Assembly: GCA_001770955.1 (NCBI GenBank) | Contig: MESL01000037.1 | Location: 1 to 58,902, forward strand | Direction: 5' to 3' | DNA: 58,902 nucleotides | DNA from: Burkholderiales bacterium RIFCSPLOWO2_12_FULL_65_40 | Lineage (GTDB): Bacteria > Pseudomonadota > Gammaproteobacteria > Burkholderiales > Burkholderiaceae_C | Shown here: piece by piece, positions 23,940-36,627 of the stretch | Layout: each line of letters begins with the position of its first letter | Position numbering within the stretch: the first letter of the stretch is position 1 | Position numbers and translations under genes: made by a program | Notes under the pieces: generated by a model | Database searches by the model: none | Seen by the model: the letters and a program-made list of their open reading frames with translations, nothing else | What the model was told of the DNA's origin: nothing

Positions 23940-26036
23940 ATGACTCCGCCGACGGATGCTGCGGCGGCAGTGGCCGACGGCGCTGCGCACTCCTGGTCCT
24001 GGCCGGGTTCGCTGGCTCTGCGCCTGGTGGTGCTGGCCACGCTGGTGGTGGTGTTGTCGGGGGCCGTCGCAGGGTGGCTGGTGGCGCAGGCATCGGGGCA
24101 GGACGCCGTGCGGCGCATGGTGGACCAGCAGAACGATGAGGTGGAGGTCTTCGCCCGCTTGCTGTCGAGCAAGATCGAACAAAGCCAGAAAGTGCTGCGC
24201 ACGGTGGCATCGGGCATCACCCCGGACATGCTGGACCTGCCCGCCACGTTGGAATGGCTGCTGCAGCAGGGACTGCCTGCGGTCCAGTTTTTTGACTCGA
24301 TGCTGGTGGTGCGCCACGATGGCGAGCTGCGCGTGAATCTGGACAACGGCCGCTTCGAGAAGGCGGCCCAACTGTCTCCCTCGGCGCGCGACGCCCTGCG
24401 CCGCACGCTGGTCGATGGCAAGCCGATGGTGGTGGATCTGGTGGCCGACCGGTCCAGTGACGCGCGGATCATGTTCACCATGCCGCTGCACCGGGAGGAC
24501 GGCTCGGTGCTGGGTGTGCTGGCGGGCGTGCTGCGGCTCCAGTCCCAGGGCGTGCTGCCCGTGTCGATGGCACTGCCGCCGCGCCCGGACACCCGGCTGC
24601 TGGTGTTCACGCGCGACGGCACCATTCTTTCTCACTCCGATCCGACCCGTGTCATGGGCCGGGTGGGCGACGAGCCGGGGCTGGCTCAGGTTTTCTCGCA
24701 GTGGCTGGCCCAGGACAGTCCGGTCATGGGGCCGGCCGCCACGCAGGTGCTGCCGGGGCATGTCGTGAGCATGGCCGGCATGCCGCTGCCGCAATGGATG
24801 GTCGCGCGGGTCAGCGATTCGCAGGCGGTTCTGGCCCCGCTGCAAGGAGCCCAGCGCCAGGCCTGGGGGCAGGTGGCGGGAGCCACGGCGCTCCTCGTGG
24901 CGGTACTGGCCGTGCTGTTGCTGTGGCTGCTGCAGCCCCTGGCGCGCCTGCGCGACCGGGCGCAGCACCAGCTGGCGCCCGAGGGCCGCAGCCGTTGCGC
25001 TGCCATGCCCTGGCCCCGCGCCAGTGGCGAGGTGGGCGACCTGGTGCAGGTGTTCGAGGGCCTGCAGGGGCAGCAGGCACAGCAGCAGCAACGCCACCTG
25101 TCACTGGAAGGGCAGTTGCAGGCCATTCTGAGCAGCGCTTCGGTGGGCATCATCATCAGCCGCGGGGCGCGGCTGGAGGCACTGGGCCGCCAGGCCTGCC
25201 AGATGCTGGGCTACCAGCCCGAGGAGCTTCAGGGGCAGCCCACCGGGATGATCTGCGCGGCCGGTGCCGATTGCGATGCCTTGGGCGCCCGGGTGCAGTC
25301 GGCTTTTGCCGCGCAGGGCGTTTTTGACGGCGATCTGTGCCTGCGGCGCAAGGATGGCAGTCCGGTGTGGGCCCGAGTGCAGGGGCGTGCAGTGAATCCG
25401 GCAGAGCCGAAAACGGGCACGGTCTGGATACTGGAGGAGATGACGGCGGCCCACGAGGAGCGCCGCCAGGACGCCTGGGTGCTGTCGCATGACCCTCTGA
25501 CCCAACTGGACAACCGCCAGGGGTTCGAGCAGCGCCTGCGCCACCTGCTCCATGGGCTGGGCCAGGCCACCGACAGCGCCCCGGCCCCCCTGGATGGACA
25601 GGGTGAGGCCATCCCCGGGGTGGTGCTGTTCCTGGATCTCGACCATTTCACCGTGATCAACGATTTGGCGGGGCACGATGCCGGCGACGACGTGTTGCGC
25701 CATGTGGCGCGCGTGCTGGAAGCCCAGGTGCGCCAGGCCGGCTGGGCGGCGCGGCTGGGCGGAGACGAGTTTGCCGTGGTGCTGCCGGGGTGTACGGCGG
25801 GGCACGGCCTGGCCGTGGCCGAGCAGCTGCGCGTGGCCGTCCAGGCCTGGGAGCCCGTGTACCAGGGGCGCAGTTTCACCCTGGGGGTGAGCATCGGCAT
25901 GGTGGTGCTCGAAGAGGGCCTGCACGATGTGGCCAGCGTGCTGCACGCTGCCGACATGGCCTGCTACGACGCCAAGCGCGCCGGGCGCAACCGGGTGGTG
26001 CGCCGCGCGGTGCAGCGGCCCGCGCTGCTTCAGTAG
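23940..26036 (+). CDS. Membrane diguanylate cyclase: sensor-PAS-GGDEF
   Basis: A 698-residue inner-membrane protein. TM1 lies at about 30-52 and TM2 at about 315-340; the roughly 260 residues between are periplasmic and resemble a double-Cache sensor. A cytoplasmic linker and a PAS domain (about 395-505, AILSSASVGIIISRGARLEA) precede the GGDEF domain (about 520-690) with intact LGGDEFAVVLPG and the DLDHFTVINDLAGH metal/GTP segment, so c-di-GMP synthesis is expected. The RxxD inhibitory site is absent (RQAG instead). Start ATG 23940 with AGGGGG upstream. The ligand is unknown. It ends 1 nt from the convergent xdhB stop. Confidence 0.87.
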   Translation: MTPPTDAAAAVADGAAHSWSWPGSLALRLVVLATLVVVLSGAVAGWLVAQASGQDAVRRMVDQQNDEVEVFARLLSSKIEQSQKVLRTVASGITPDMLDLPATLEWLLQQGLPAVQFFDSMLVVRHDGELRVNLDNGRFEKAAQLSPSARDALRRTLVDGKPMVVDLVADRSSDARIMFTMPLHREDGSVLGVLAGVLRLQSQGVLPVSMALPPRPDTRLLVFTRDGTILSHSDPTRVMGRVGDEPGLAQVFSQWLAQDSPVMGPAATQVLPGHVVSMAGMPLPQWMVARVSDSQAVLAPLQGAQRQAWGQVAGATALLVAVLAVLLLWLLQPLARLRDRAQHQLAPEGRSRCAAMPWPRASGEVGDLVQVFEGLQGQQAQQQQRHLSLEGQLQAILSSASVGIIISRGARLEALGRQACQMLGYQPEELQGQPTGMICAAGADCDALGARVQSAFAAQGVFDGDLCLRRKDGSPVWARVQGRAVNPAEPKTGTVWILEEMTAAHEERRQDAWVLSHDPLTQLDNRQGFEQRLRHLLHGLGQATDSAPAPLDGQGEAIPGVVLFLDLDHFTVINDLAGHDAGDDVLRHVARVLEAQVRQAGWAARLGGDEFAVVLPGCTAGHGLAVAEQLRVAVQAWEPVYQGRSFTLGVSIGMVVLEEGLHDVASVLHAADMACYDAKRAGRNRVVRRAVQRPALLQ

Positions 26037-26037
26037 A

Positions 26038-28331
26038 TCACTCCAGCGTGCCGAGCGCGCGCAGCAGGTTTTCCGCAGTGGCCGGCGCTGTCAGACGCAC
26101 GGGCGCCGCGATTGCCCCGCCACGCGCCGCCGCCACGGCGTTGCGCAGCGCCTCGTAGACGCTGATGGCCAGCATGAACGGCGGCTCGCCCACGGCCTTG
26201 CTGCCTCCCACGTTGTCCTCGCGGTTGGCCTCGGGCCAGAGTTGAACCGTGAAGTGCGCCGGCACGTCGCCCGTGGCCGGGATCTTGTAGGTGCTGGGTG
26301 CGTGCGTCGCCAGTTGGCCCTGGTCGTCCCACACCAGCTGCTCGGTGGTGAGCCAGCCCATGCCCTGCACGAAGCCGCCCTCGATCTGGCCGATGTCGAT
26401 GGCGGGGTTGATGCTGTGGCCCACGTCGTGCAGGATGTCCACGGCCAGAACGCGGTTCTCGCCGGTCAGCTGGTCGAGCACCACCTCGGTGCAGGCGGCG
26501 CCGTAGGCGAAGTAGTAGAACGGCCGGCCTGTGAGCGTGGCCTTGTCGTAGTGGATCTTGGGCGTGCGGTAGAAGCCGTCGCTCCAGAGCTGGATGCGGT
26601 TGGTGTAGGCCTCGGCGACCACATCCTCGAAGCGGCGCACCGCCTTGGGCGAAGTCACCATGCCGCCCTCGAAGCGGATCGCGCCCGCGCCGCAGCCGTC
26701 CAGTCCGCAGACGAACGAAGCGAGGTTGTCGCGCACGTTGCGCGCCGCATACTGCGCGGCGCGGCCGTTCAGGTCGGTGCCGCTGCTGGCCGCCGTCGCG
26801 CTGGCGTTGGGCACCTTGCTGGTGTCGCTGGCGGTCATGCGCACCTGCGCGAGCGGCACGCCCAGCTCGTCGGCCACGATCTGTGCCACCTTGGTGTGCA
26901 GGCCCTGGCCCATCTCGGTGCCGCCGTGATTCACCTGTACGCTGCCGTCGGTGTACACATGCACCAGGGCGCCGGCCTGGTTGAACAGCGTGGCCGTGAA
27001 GCTGATGCCGAATTTGACCGGCGTGAGCGCCAAGCCGCGCTTGAGCACGGGGTTGCGCGCATTCCAGGCCAAAACAGCCTCCTGGCGCTGCCGGTACTGC
27101 GCAGACTGCTCCAGTTTTGGAAGCAAGTCGTTCAGGATGTTGTCCTCCACCGGCATCTGGTAGTGGGTGACGTTGCGCTCCGTGGTGCCGTAGAGGTTGG
27201 CCAGGCGCACGTCCAGCGCGTCGCGGCCCAGGGCGCGGGCGATGTCGCCGAGGATGGTCTCGATGGCGATCACGCCCTGCGGCCCGCCGAAGCCGCGGAA
27301 GGCCGTGTGGCTCTGCAGATTCGTGCGGCAGCGGTGCGACTCAATGACCACGTTTTCCAGGTAGTAGGCGTTGTCGGCGTGGAACACGGCGCGGTCGCAC
27401 ACCGGGCCCGACAGGTCGGCCGAGAAGCCGCAGTTGGCCGCCATGTGCAGCTTGAGGCCCAGGATGCGGCCGCTGTCGTCAAAGCCCACGTCCCAGCGGT
27501 AGGCGAAGGGGTGGCGCTTGCCGGTGACCACGAAGTCGTCGTCGCGGTCCAGGCGCAGCTTGACCGGGCAACCGGTTTGGCGCGCGGCCAGCGCGGCCCA
27601 CACGGCCAGGTGGCCGGCCTGCGTCTCCTTGCCGCCAAAGCCGCCGCCCATGCGCCGGCACTCCACGCGCACCGCATGGCGGGCGATGCCCAGCGCATGC
27701 GCCACCCAGTGCTGCACCTCGCCGGGGTGCTGGGTGCTGGCGTGGATGTGCCACTGGCCCTGTTCTAGCGGCAGCGCGTAGGCGATCTGGCCTTCGAGGT
27801 AGAAATGCTCCTGCCCGCCCACCTCCAGCGTGCCCTGCAGCCGGTGGGGTGCGCTGGCGAGCGCCGCCTCGGGTGCGCCCCGGCGCACGGTCACGGGCGG
27901 CAGCACCCGGCTTTGCGCGGCCAGCGCTTGTTCGATGGTCAGGATGGCGGGCAGGGGGGTGATGTCGGGCTGCACGGCGCGCGCGGCGCGGCGTGCCTGG
28001 AGGGCGGTTTCGGCCACCACCAGGCCGATGACCTGGCCTGCGTAGTGCACGGCGTCCTGGGCGAAGATGGGTTCGTCGTGTGCAAACGCAGCCAGGATCG
28101 GATCGCCTGGAATGTCCCGGGCCAGCACCACGGCGCGCACGCCGGGCATTGCCAGCGCGGCGGCGCAGTCCACGCCGTTCAGGCGCCCGTGCGCCACGGG
28201 CGAGAGGATGGGCGCGGCGTGCAGCGTGCCCTTCACCTCGGGCAGGTCGTCGATGTAGTGCGCGCTGCCCGCCACCTGCGCCTGGGCGCTCTCGTGCGGG
28301 TGGGGCTGGCCGATGGCACGTGGGGTGGTGT

Positions 28332-28335
<4 letters not shown>
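26038..28335 (-). CDS. xdhB: Xanthine dehydrogenase molybdopterin subunit
   Basis: Large catalytic subunit that hydroxylates hypoxanthine to xanthine and xanthine to urate. The 765 residues contain the molybdopterin-binding motifs ECRRMGGGFGGKE, HTAFRGFGGPQG and GGTEMGQGLHTKVAQ, and the catalytic glutamate E717 in GSKAVGEPPFML. Length fits bacterial XdhB. The start overlaps the xdhA stop by 4 nt (ATGA), so the subunits are coupled. Electrons pass to the iron-sulfur centres and FAD in XdhA. A repeat element contributes residues about 406-422 in frame. Confidence 0.95.
27069..27120. repeat. Repeat copy inside xdhB
   Basis: CCAAAAC (27069-27075) pairs with GTTTTGG (27114-27120), flanking CTGGCGCTGCC and TGCGCAG; this is the arrangement of the AT-rich interrupted palindrome seen between genes. 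It is translated in frame on the minus strand. Confidence 0.4.
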
Positions 28336-29822
<1,487 letters not shown>

Positions 29823-29947
29823 GAGCGAGAGGTTACAGCGAATCCCCGGGTGCCGGGAAGCAGGGCGCCGAGCGGTTTGCGCCGCGACGCTCACCATGGA
29901 TGCCTCCGGTGCTTGAATGCATTGGGCACCGCAGCTCTGGTGCTTCC

Positions 29948-29972
29948 AAATCAATAGCTATTGGCGCTCCAT
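29948..29972. repeat. Half copy of the AT-rich repeat
   Basis: CCAAATCAATAGCTATTGGC and CGCTCC in the divergent region between xdhA and the ABC genes. The AATAGCTATT core is palindromic. Confidence 0.35.
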
Positions 29973-30034
29973 GGCCTTGTTCCGGAACGATGTTTCATGC
30001 GGGCACGGAAACAAACTGAGAGACAATCGCGCGC

Positions 30035-31642
30035 ATGAATTCCACCGCAACCCCCGACGCACCGGGCACCGCGCCGCCGCGGCTGCAGCTCTCGGGCATC
30101 ACCAAGCGCTACCCCGCCGTGGTGGCCAACAGCGGCATCTCGCTGACGGTGCAGCCGGGTGAGGTCCATGCCGTGCTGGGCGAGAACGGCGCGGGCAAGT
30201 CCACGCTGATGAAGATCATCTACGGTGCCACCCGGCCCGACTCTGGGCAAGTGCAGTTCGACGGCCGCGCCGTGCACATCCGCAACCCGCAGGAGGCGCG
30301 CCAGCTCGGCATTGCCATGGTGTTCCAGCATTTCAGCCTGTTCGACACCCTGACTGTGGCCGAGAACGTGTGGCTGGGACTGGACAAAAGCCATTCCCTG
30401 GCCGATGTCACCCGCCGCATCACGGCCAAGGCCCGGGAATACGGCCTGGACATCGACCCGCTGCGCCCTGTGCACACCCTGAGCGTGGGCGAAATGCAGC
30501 GCGTGGAGATCATCCGTGCCCTGCTTACCGAGCCGCGTCTGCTCATCCTGGACGAACCCACCTCGGTGCTCACGCCCCAGGCGGTCGAAAAGCTCTTCGT
30601 GGTGTTGCGCAAGCTCGCCTCCGAGGGCTGCAGCATTTTGTACATCAGCCACAAGCTGCACGAAATCCGCGCGCTGTGCACCGCCTGCACGGTGCTGCGC
30701 GGTGGCAAGGTGACGGGGGTGTGTGACCCGCGTGAAGAGTCGAACGCGTCCCTGTCGCGCCTGATGATCGGTGCCGAGCCGCCCGCGCTGGAGCACCGCG
30801 CCGTGCATGTGGGCGACACCGTGTTGCGCGTGGAGGGCCTGAGCCTGCCGCGCGCCGACCAGTTTGGTGTCGATCTGGTGGATCTGCAGTTCGAGGTGCG
30901 TGCGGGCGAAGTCGTGGGCATTGCCGGCGTCTCGGGCAACGGACAGAAAGAATTGCTGTACGCGCTGTCGGGCGAAGACCCGCGCGCGCAGCCTTCCATG
31001 GTGCAGCTGGCCGGCCAGAGCGCCGGGCACCTGGATCCGCGCCAGCGCCGCCGGCTGGGCCTGCATTTCGTGCCCGAGGAACGCCTGGGCCGGGGCGCCG
31101 TCCCCAGCATGGGCCTGGCGCACAACCTGCTGCTCACGCGCAGTGACGCCGTGGGCAGCGGGGGCTGGATCCGCATGTCGGTGCTGCAGGCGCAGGCCCG
31201 GGGCATCATCGAGCGCTTTGGCGTCAAGGCGGGGGGGCCCGATGCACCGGCACAGTCGCTCTCGGGCGGCAACCTGCAGAAATTCATCGTCGGGCGCGAA
31301 ATCTCGGCCCAGCCCCGGCTGCTGATCGTCTCTCAGCCCACCTGGGGCGTGGACGTGGGCGCGGCGCAGCAGATCCGCGGCGAGATCCTGGCCTTGCGCG
31401 ATGCGGGCTGTGCCGTGCTGGTGCTCAGCGAGGAGCTGGAGGAGCTGTTCGATATCAGCGACCGGATGCATGTGATGGCCAAAGGACGCATGTCGCCTTC
31501 GGTGGACCGCGCCAACGCCACCGTCGAACGCATTGGTGAATGGATGAGCGGCCTGTGGCACGGCGACGTGCAGGCCCACCTGGCGCGCAACCGCGCGCAA
31601 CTGGCAGAACTCAACAGCGGGGGCGCCCATGCTCAAACTTGA
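30035..31642 (+). CDS. BMP-type nucleoside/purine ABC importer, double ATPase
   Basis: ATP-binding protein of the family that powers nucleoside-type importers (YufO/NupA-like). 535 residues with two nucleotide-binding domains. The first (about 15-255) is complete: Walker A GENGAGKST, signature LSVGEMQR, Walker B LLILDEPTS. The second (about 265-510) has a relaxed Walker A (GVSGNGQKE), signature LSGGNLQKF and LLIVSQPTWGVD, as is normal for the family. It is the first gene of a four-gene operon with two permeases and a binding protein, overlapping the first permease by 14 nt. Given the neighbours (Xdh, adenine deaminase), purine bases or nucleosides are the probable cargo. Confidence 0.9.
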   Translation: MNSTATPDAPGTAPPRLQLSGITKRYPAVVANSGISLTVQPGEVHAVLGENGAGKSTLMKIIYGATRPDSGQVQFDGRAVHIRNPQEARQLGIAMVFQHFSLFDTLTVAENVWLGLDKSHSLADVTRRITAKAREYGLDIDPLRPVHTLSVGEMQRVEIIRALLTEPRLLILDEPTSVLTPQAVEKLFVVLRKLASEGCSILYISHKLHEIRALCTACTVLRGGKVTGVCDPREESNASLSRLMIGAEPPALEHRAVHVGDTVLRVEGLSLPRADQFGVDLVDLQFEVRAGEVVGIAGVSGNGQKELLYALSGEDPRAQPSMVQLAGQSAGHLDPRQRRRLGLHFVPEERLGRGAVPSMGLAHNLLLTRSDAVGSGGWIRMSVLQAQARGIIERFGVKAGGPDAPAQSLSGGNLQKFIVGREISAQPRLLIVSQPTWGVDVGAAQQIRGEILALRDAGCAVLVLSEELEELFDISDRMHVMAKGRMSPSVDRANATVERIGEWMSGLWHGDVQAHLARNRAQLAELNSGGAHAQT

Positions 31643-32708
31643 ACCCCGGCCGCAGGCGTCGCGTCTGTGGACCTATGGCTCGCCGCTGCTGGCGCTGTGC
31701 GTCACGGTGCTGATCGGTGTCGCGCTGTTTGTCGTGCTGGGCAAAGACCCGGTGCGCGGCCTGCAGGTGTTCTTCTGGGAGCCGCTGCGCTCGCAGTACG
31801 CGCTGGGCGAACTCATGGTCAAGGCCACGCCGCTGCTGCTCATTGCGCTGGGCCTGGCCGTGTGCTTCCGCTCCAATGTCTGGAACATCGGTGCCGAGGG
31901 GCAGTTCGTCATGGGAGCCATCACTGCGGGTGGCGTGGCGCTGCTGGCGAGCAAGGACACGGGGGCCTGGATCGTGCCTGCGTTGCTGCTGGCCGGTGTG
32001 GCGGGTGGCATGGCGTGGGCAGGCCTCACGGCGCTGCTGCGCGACCGCTTCAACGCCAACGAGATTCTGGTCAGCCTGATGCTGGTCTACGTGGCCACGC
32101 TGCTGCTCAGCTACCTGGTGTTCGGCCCGTGGAAAGACCCGATGGGCTACAACTTTCCGCAGACGCGCACCTTCGAGAAGGTCACGCAGATCCCGCGACT
32201 GATGGCCGGCTCGCGCGTTCACATCGGCCTGCTGATTGCGCTGGCCAGTGCGGCGGCGCTGTGGGTGTTCCTGTTCCGTTCGCGTGCCGGCTTTGCCCAG
32301 CAGGTGGGCGGGCTGGCACCGGCGGCGGCACGCTATGCGGGCTTTTCATCGCGCCGGGCGCTGTGGACGGCGCTGCTCATCTCCGGAGGCGCAGCCGGCC
32401 TGGCCGGCGCGCTGGAGGTGGCCGGGCCGATCGGCCAGCTCACGCCCTATGTGCCGGCGGGCTACGGCTTTGCCGCCATCATCGTGGCCTTCGTCGGGCG
32501 ACTGCACCCGGTGGGCATGGTGTTTTCGGCCATCCTCATGAGCATGTTCTACATTGGCGGCGAGCTGGCGCAGTCGCGCCTGGGCTTGCCCAAATCGCTC
32601 ACGGGCGTGTTCCAGGGGCTGCTGCTGTTCTCGTTGCTGGCCTGCGACACGCTCATCGCCTACCGCGTGCACTGGGTGCGCTCCGGCGTGGTCAAGGCAG
32701 GAGTCTGA
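31629..32708 (+). CDS. ABC importer permease 1 (YufP-like)
   Basis: Integral membrane permease, 359 residues with about 8-10 hydrophobic segments and the conserved FRSNVWNIGAEGQFVMGAI motif near residue 80-98, typical of branched-chain amino acid/nucleoside-type permeases. It pairs with the second permease 3 nt downstream to form the channel. The ATG overlaps the ATPase gene, indicating coupled translation. There is no signal peptide beyond the first membrane helix. Confidence 0.9.
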   Translation: MLKLEPRPQASRLWTYGSPLLALCVTVLIGVALFVVLGKDPVRGLQVFFWEPLRSQYALGELMVKATPLLLIALGLAVCFRSNVWNIGAEGQFVMGAITAGGVALLASKDTGAWIVPALLLAGVAGGMAWAGLTALLRDRFNANEILVSLMLVYVATLLLSYLVFGPWKDPMGYNFPQTRTFEKVTQIPRLMAGSRVHIGLLIALASAAALWVFLFRSRAGFAQQVGGLAPAAARYAGFSSRRALWTALLISGGAAGLAGALEVAGPIGQLTPYVPAGYGFAAIIVAFVGRLHPVGMVFSAILMSMFYIGGELAQSRLGLPKSLTGVFQGLLLFSLLACDTLIAYRVHWVRSGVVKAGV

Positions 32709-32711
32709 TCG

Positions 32712-33632
32712 ATGGAATCCTACGCACTCCTCATTGGCGCCACGCTCAGTGCCGGCACCGTGCTGGCCATCGCGGCCCTGGGCCTGCTCATCAACGAAAA
32801 GGCGGGCATCGTCAACCTGGGCGCCGAGGGCATGATGCTGTGTGCCGCCATCGCGGGCTTTGCGACCGTGGTGCACACAGGCAATACCTGGTTGGGTTTT
32901 GCCGCGGGCATGGCGGCGGGGGCGCTGCTGGCGGCCATCTTCGGCTGGCTGGTGATCTGGCTGGGCACCAACCAGTACGCCACCGGGCTGGCACTGAGCC
33001 TGTTCGGCGTCGGGTTTTCGGCGTTCGCGGGCATCAGCTACGTGCAGGCCAAGCTGCCCGAGCTACCCAAGTACACGCTGCCCTTCCTGGCCGATCTCCC
33101 GTTGGTGGGCCCGGCGCTGTTCCGTCAGCACCCCATGGTGTACCTGACCATGGTGTTTGTGGGTGCGCTGGTGTGGTTCCTGTACCGCACGCGCGCCGGG
33201 CTGGTGCTGCGCTCGGTGGGCGAGTCACCGCAGTCCGCCCATGCGCTGGGCTACCCGGTGCGGCGCATCCGCCTGGCTGCCGTGGTGGCGGGCGGCGCGT
33301 TGTGTGGGCTGGCCGGGGCCTATATCTCCACGGTGTACACGCCGTTGTGGGTGGAGGGCATGGTGGCCGGACGCGGCTGGATTGCGCTGGCGCTCACCAC
33401 CTTCGCCACCTGGCGGCCGACGCGTGTGCTGCTCGGGGCCTACCTGTTCGGTGGTGTGACCATGCTGCAGTTTCACCTGCAGGCCTCGGGCGTCGAGGTG
33501 GCCAGCCAGTGGCTGAGCATGCTGCCTTATCTGGCCACCATCGTGGTGCTGGCGCTCATCTCGCGCAACCCCGAGTGGATTCGCGTGAACATGCCTGCGT
33601 CGCTGGGCAAACCTTTTTATCCCGGCTCATAA
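32712..33632 (+). CDS. ABC importer permease 2 (YufQ-like)
   Basis: A 306-residue permease, shorter partner of permease 1. The conserved cytoplasmic-loop motif is LLINEKAGIVNLGAEGMML near residue 28-46, parallel to that in permease 1. About eight membrane helices. It ends 44 nt before the binding-protein gene, which has its own strong ribosome-binding site, so the binding protein may be made in excess. Confidence 0.9.
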   Translation: MESYALLIGATLSAGTVLAIAALGLLINEKAGIVNLGAEGMMLCAAIAGFATVVHTGNTWLGFAAGMAAGALLAAIFGWLVIWLGTNQYATGLALSLFGVGFSAFAGISYVQAKLPELPKYTLPFLADLPLVGPALFRQHPMVYLTMVFVGALVWFLYRTRAGLVLRSVGESPQSAHALGYPVRRIRLAAVVAGGALCGLAGAYISTVYTPLWVEGMVAGRGWIALALTTFATWRPTRVLLGAYLFGGVTMLQFHLQASGVEVASQWLSMLPYLATIVVLALISRNPEWIRVNMPASLGKPFYPGS

Positions 33633-33676
33633 TGGCCGTTTTTCCGTATTCCAACATTTCCCCGGAAGGAACCGAC

Positions 33677-34843
33677 ATGACCGATCTGCACAAGCGCGCC
33701 CTGCTCAAAGTGGCTGCGTTGTCTGCCGTAGCTGCCGCCGCGCTCGTGGGCTGTGGCAAGAAAGAGGAGCCGGCACCCGCCCCTGTGCCCGCCCCCACGC
33801 CGGTGACCGAGGCCCCGGCGCCCAAGGTGGAACCACTGAAGATCGCGTTTGCCTATGTTGGCCCCGTGGGCGATGGTGGCTGGTCGTTTGCCCATGACAA
33901 CGGCCGCAAGGCCATCGAGAAGGAATTTGGCGACAAGGTGGTGACCTCCTTCGTGGAGAGCGTGCCCGAGTCGGCCGACGCAGAGCGCGTGCTGCGCGAC
34001 CTGGCCGGCCAGGGCAACAAGCTGATTTTCGGCACCACCTTCGGATACATGGAGTCCATGCTCAAGGTGGCTGCCGACAATCCCGAGGTGAAGTTCGAGC
34101 ATGCCACCGGCTACAAGACGGCCGCGAACATGCGCACCTATGACAGCCGCACCTACGAAGGCGCCTACATGGCCGGTGTGATTGCGGGGGCCATGACCAA
34201 GTCGAACACGCTGGGCGTGGTGGGTTCGGTGCCGATTCCTGAAGTGCTGCGCAACATCAACAGCTTCACGCTGGGCGCGCAGTCGGTCAACCCCAAGATC
34301 AAGACCAAGGTGGTGTGGGTGAACGAATGGTTCAGCCCGCCCAAGGAGACCGAAGCGGCCACCTCGCTGATCAACGGCGGTGCCGACATCCTGTTCCAGA
34401 ACACCGACTCGCCTGCCGTGCTCAAGACCGCGCAGGAAAAAGGCAAGCGCGCCTTCGGCTGGGATTCGGACATGACCGCCTATGGCCCCAAGGCCCACCT
34501 GGCATCGGCCATCATCAACTGGGGTCCGTACTATATTCAGGCAACCCGCGATGCGCTGGACGGCAAGTGGGCCACGGGCCAGGCCTGGTGGGGCGTGAAG
34601 GAAGGCGCGATCGACATCGTGTCCATCGCCGAAGACGTGCCTGCCGACACCAAGGCCAAGGTTGAGGAAATCAAGAAGGGCCTGCAGGATGGCAGCTTCC
34701 AGATCTGGAAAGGCCCCATCGTGGGCCAGGACGGCAAGGAAGTTCTGCCGAAGGATGTGGTGGCCGACGACAAGTTCCTTGGCGGCGTGAACTTCTACGT
34801 CAAGGGCGTGGAGGGCAAAATTCCGGGTGGCGACAAGAAATAA
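33677..34843 (+). CDS. BMP-family substrate-binding lipoprotein of the ABC importer
   Basis: Periplasmic binding protein (basic membrane protein/PnrA-like) of 388 residues. The signal peptide ends in the lipobox AALVGC (Cys near 26) followed by a Pro/Ala/Glu linker that tethers it to the membrane. Family segments are clear: AFAYVGPVGDGGWSFAHDNG, FGTTFGYMESMLKVA, TAANMRTYDSRTYEGAYMAG, GWDSDMTAYGP. The Trp in DGGWSF is typical of members that bind purines or nucleosides, but ligand cannot be proven. Ribosome-binding site GGAAGGA. A strong terminator follows the stop, though the deaminase gene downstream is close. Confidence 0.92.
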   Translation: MTDLHKRALLKVAALSAVAAAALVGCGKKEEPAPAPVPAPTPVTEAPAPKVEPLKIAFAYVGPVGDGGWSFAHDNGRKAIEKEFGDKVVTSFVESVPESADAERVLRDLAGQGNKLIFGTTFGYMESMLKVAADNPEVKFEHATGYKTAANMRTYDSRTYEGAYMAGVIAGAMTKSNTLGVVGSVPIPEVLRNINSFTLGAQSVNPKIKTKVVWVNEWFSPPKETEAATSLINGGADILFQNTDSPAVLKTAQEKGKRAFGWDSDMTAYGPKAHLASAIINWGPYYIQATRDALDGKWATGQAWWGVKEGAIDIVSIAEDVPADTKAKVEEIKKGLQDGSFQIWKGPIVGQDGKEVLPKDVVADDKFLGGVNFYVKGVEGKIPGGDKK

Positions 34844-35959
<1,116 letters not shown>

Positions 35960-35993
35960 CGAAGCGATCGTGCGGCGCGGTGGTGTCGAGGGG

Positions 35994-36443
35994 TCAGGGT
36001 GCTGGCGCGATGGCCGCTGCCAGGCGGTCGGCGTAGTCCTGTAGCGTGCTGGCGCCGGGGTTCTTGCGGGGCCAGGTCAGCGCGATGCCATCGCCTGCAT
36101 GGCGCGGCACCACATGCATGTGGAAGTGGAAAACCGTCTGATCCCCCTCGCGGCCATTGGCTTGCAGCAGGGTGATGCCCGGCGGGTCGAACGTCTCCTG
36201 GATGGCGCTGGCCACGCGCTGCGCGGTCTGCATGACGGCAGCTGCCTCTGCGGGCGTGATGTCCAGCAGGGTGGCGGCGTGGCGCTTGGTCGCCACCAGC
36301 ACGTGGCCGGGGTTGACCTGGCCCAGATCCATGAAGGCGATGGTCAGTGCATCCTCGTAGACCCGGGCCGCCGGAATCTCGCCAGCCACGAGGCGGCAGA
36401 AGATGCATTGGCCCGGAGGGGAGGTATCAACAAACATGGGCAT
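35994..36443 (-). CDS. HIT-family nucleotide hydrolase
   Basis: A 149-residue HIT protein that hydrolyses or transfers nucleoside monophosphates from dinucleotide or AMP-lysine-type substrates. The histidine triad HFHMHVVPR near residue 108 is intact, and the N-terminal CIFCRLVAGEIPA with paired cysteines is typical of HinT-like members that may bind zinc. Start ATG at 36443 follows GGAGT; the frame upstream is not protein-like. Convergent with the adenine deaminase gene. Confidence 0.9.
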   Translation of the reverse strand: MPMFVDTSPPGQCIFCRLVAGEIPAARVYEDALTIAFMDLGQVNPGHVLVATKRHAATLLDITPAEAAAVMQTAQRVASAIQETFDPPGITLLQANGREGDQTVFHFHMHVVPRHAGDGIALTWPRKNPGASTLQDYADRLAAAIAPAP

Positions 36444-36627
36444 GATCGGACTCCTGTGAATGGTCTGCAAATAGTGCCTGCTACAACGCGGGCGGTGCGA
36501 TTTTGGGGGGTGAACGAAGGGGCGGGTCCGAAAGCGTACACAATGCAGCATCCAGTAAAGCATGCCCCAGGCATCGTGCGAGACAGGCCTTTAGGCCGGT
36601 CGATCTCCGCCCAACCGTAGGCATATC

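Noticed and set aside
29823..30034. Purine riboswitch upstream of xdhA or the ABC importer
   Set aside because: No conserved purine-aptamer three-way junction or loop motifs are visible and the region includes a repeat half-copy; not supported.
31667..33676. Very long plus-strand frame running through both permeases into the binding-protein gene
   Set aside because: The part before 33677 is out of frame with two well-supported permeases; the binding protein has its own ribosome-binding site and signal peptide.
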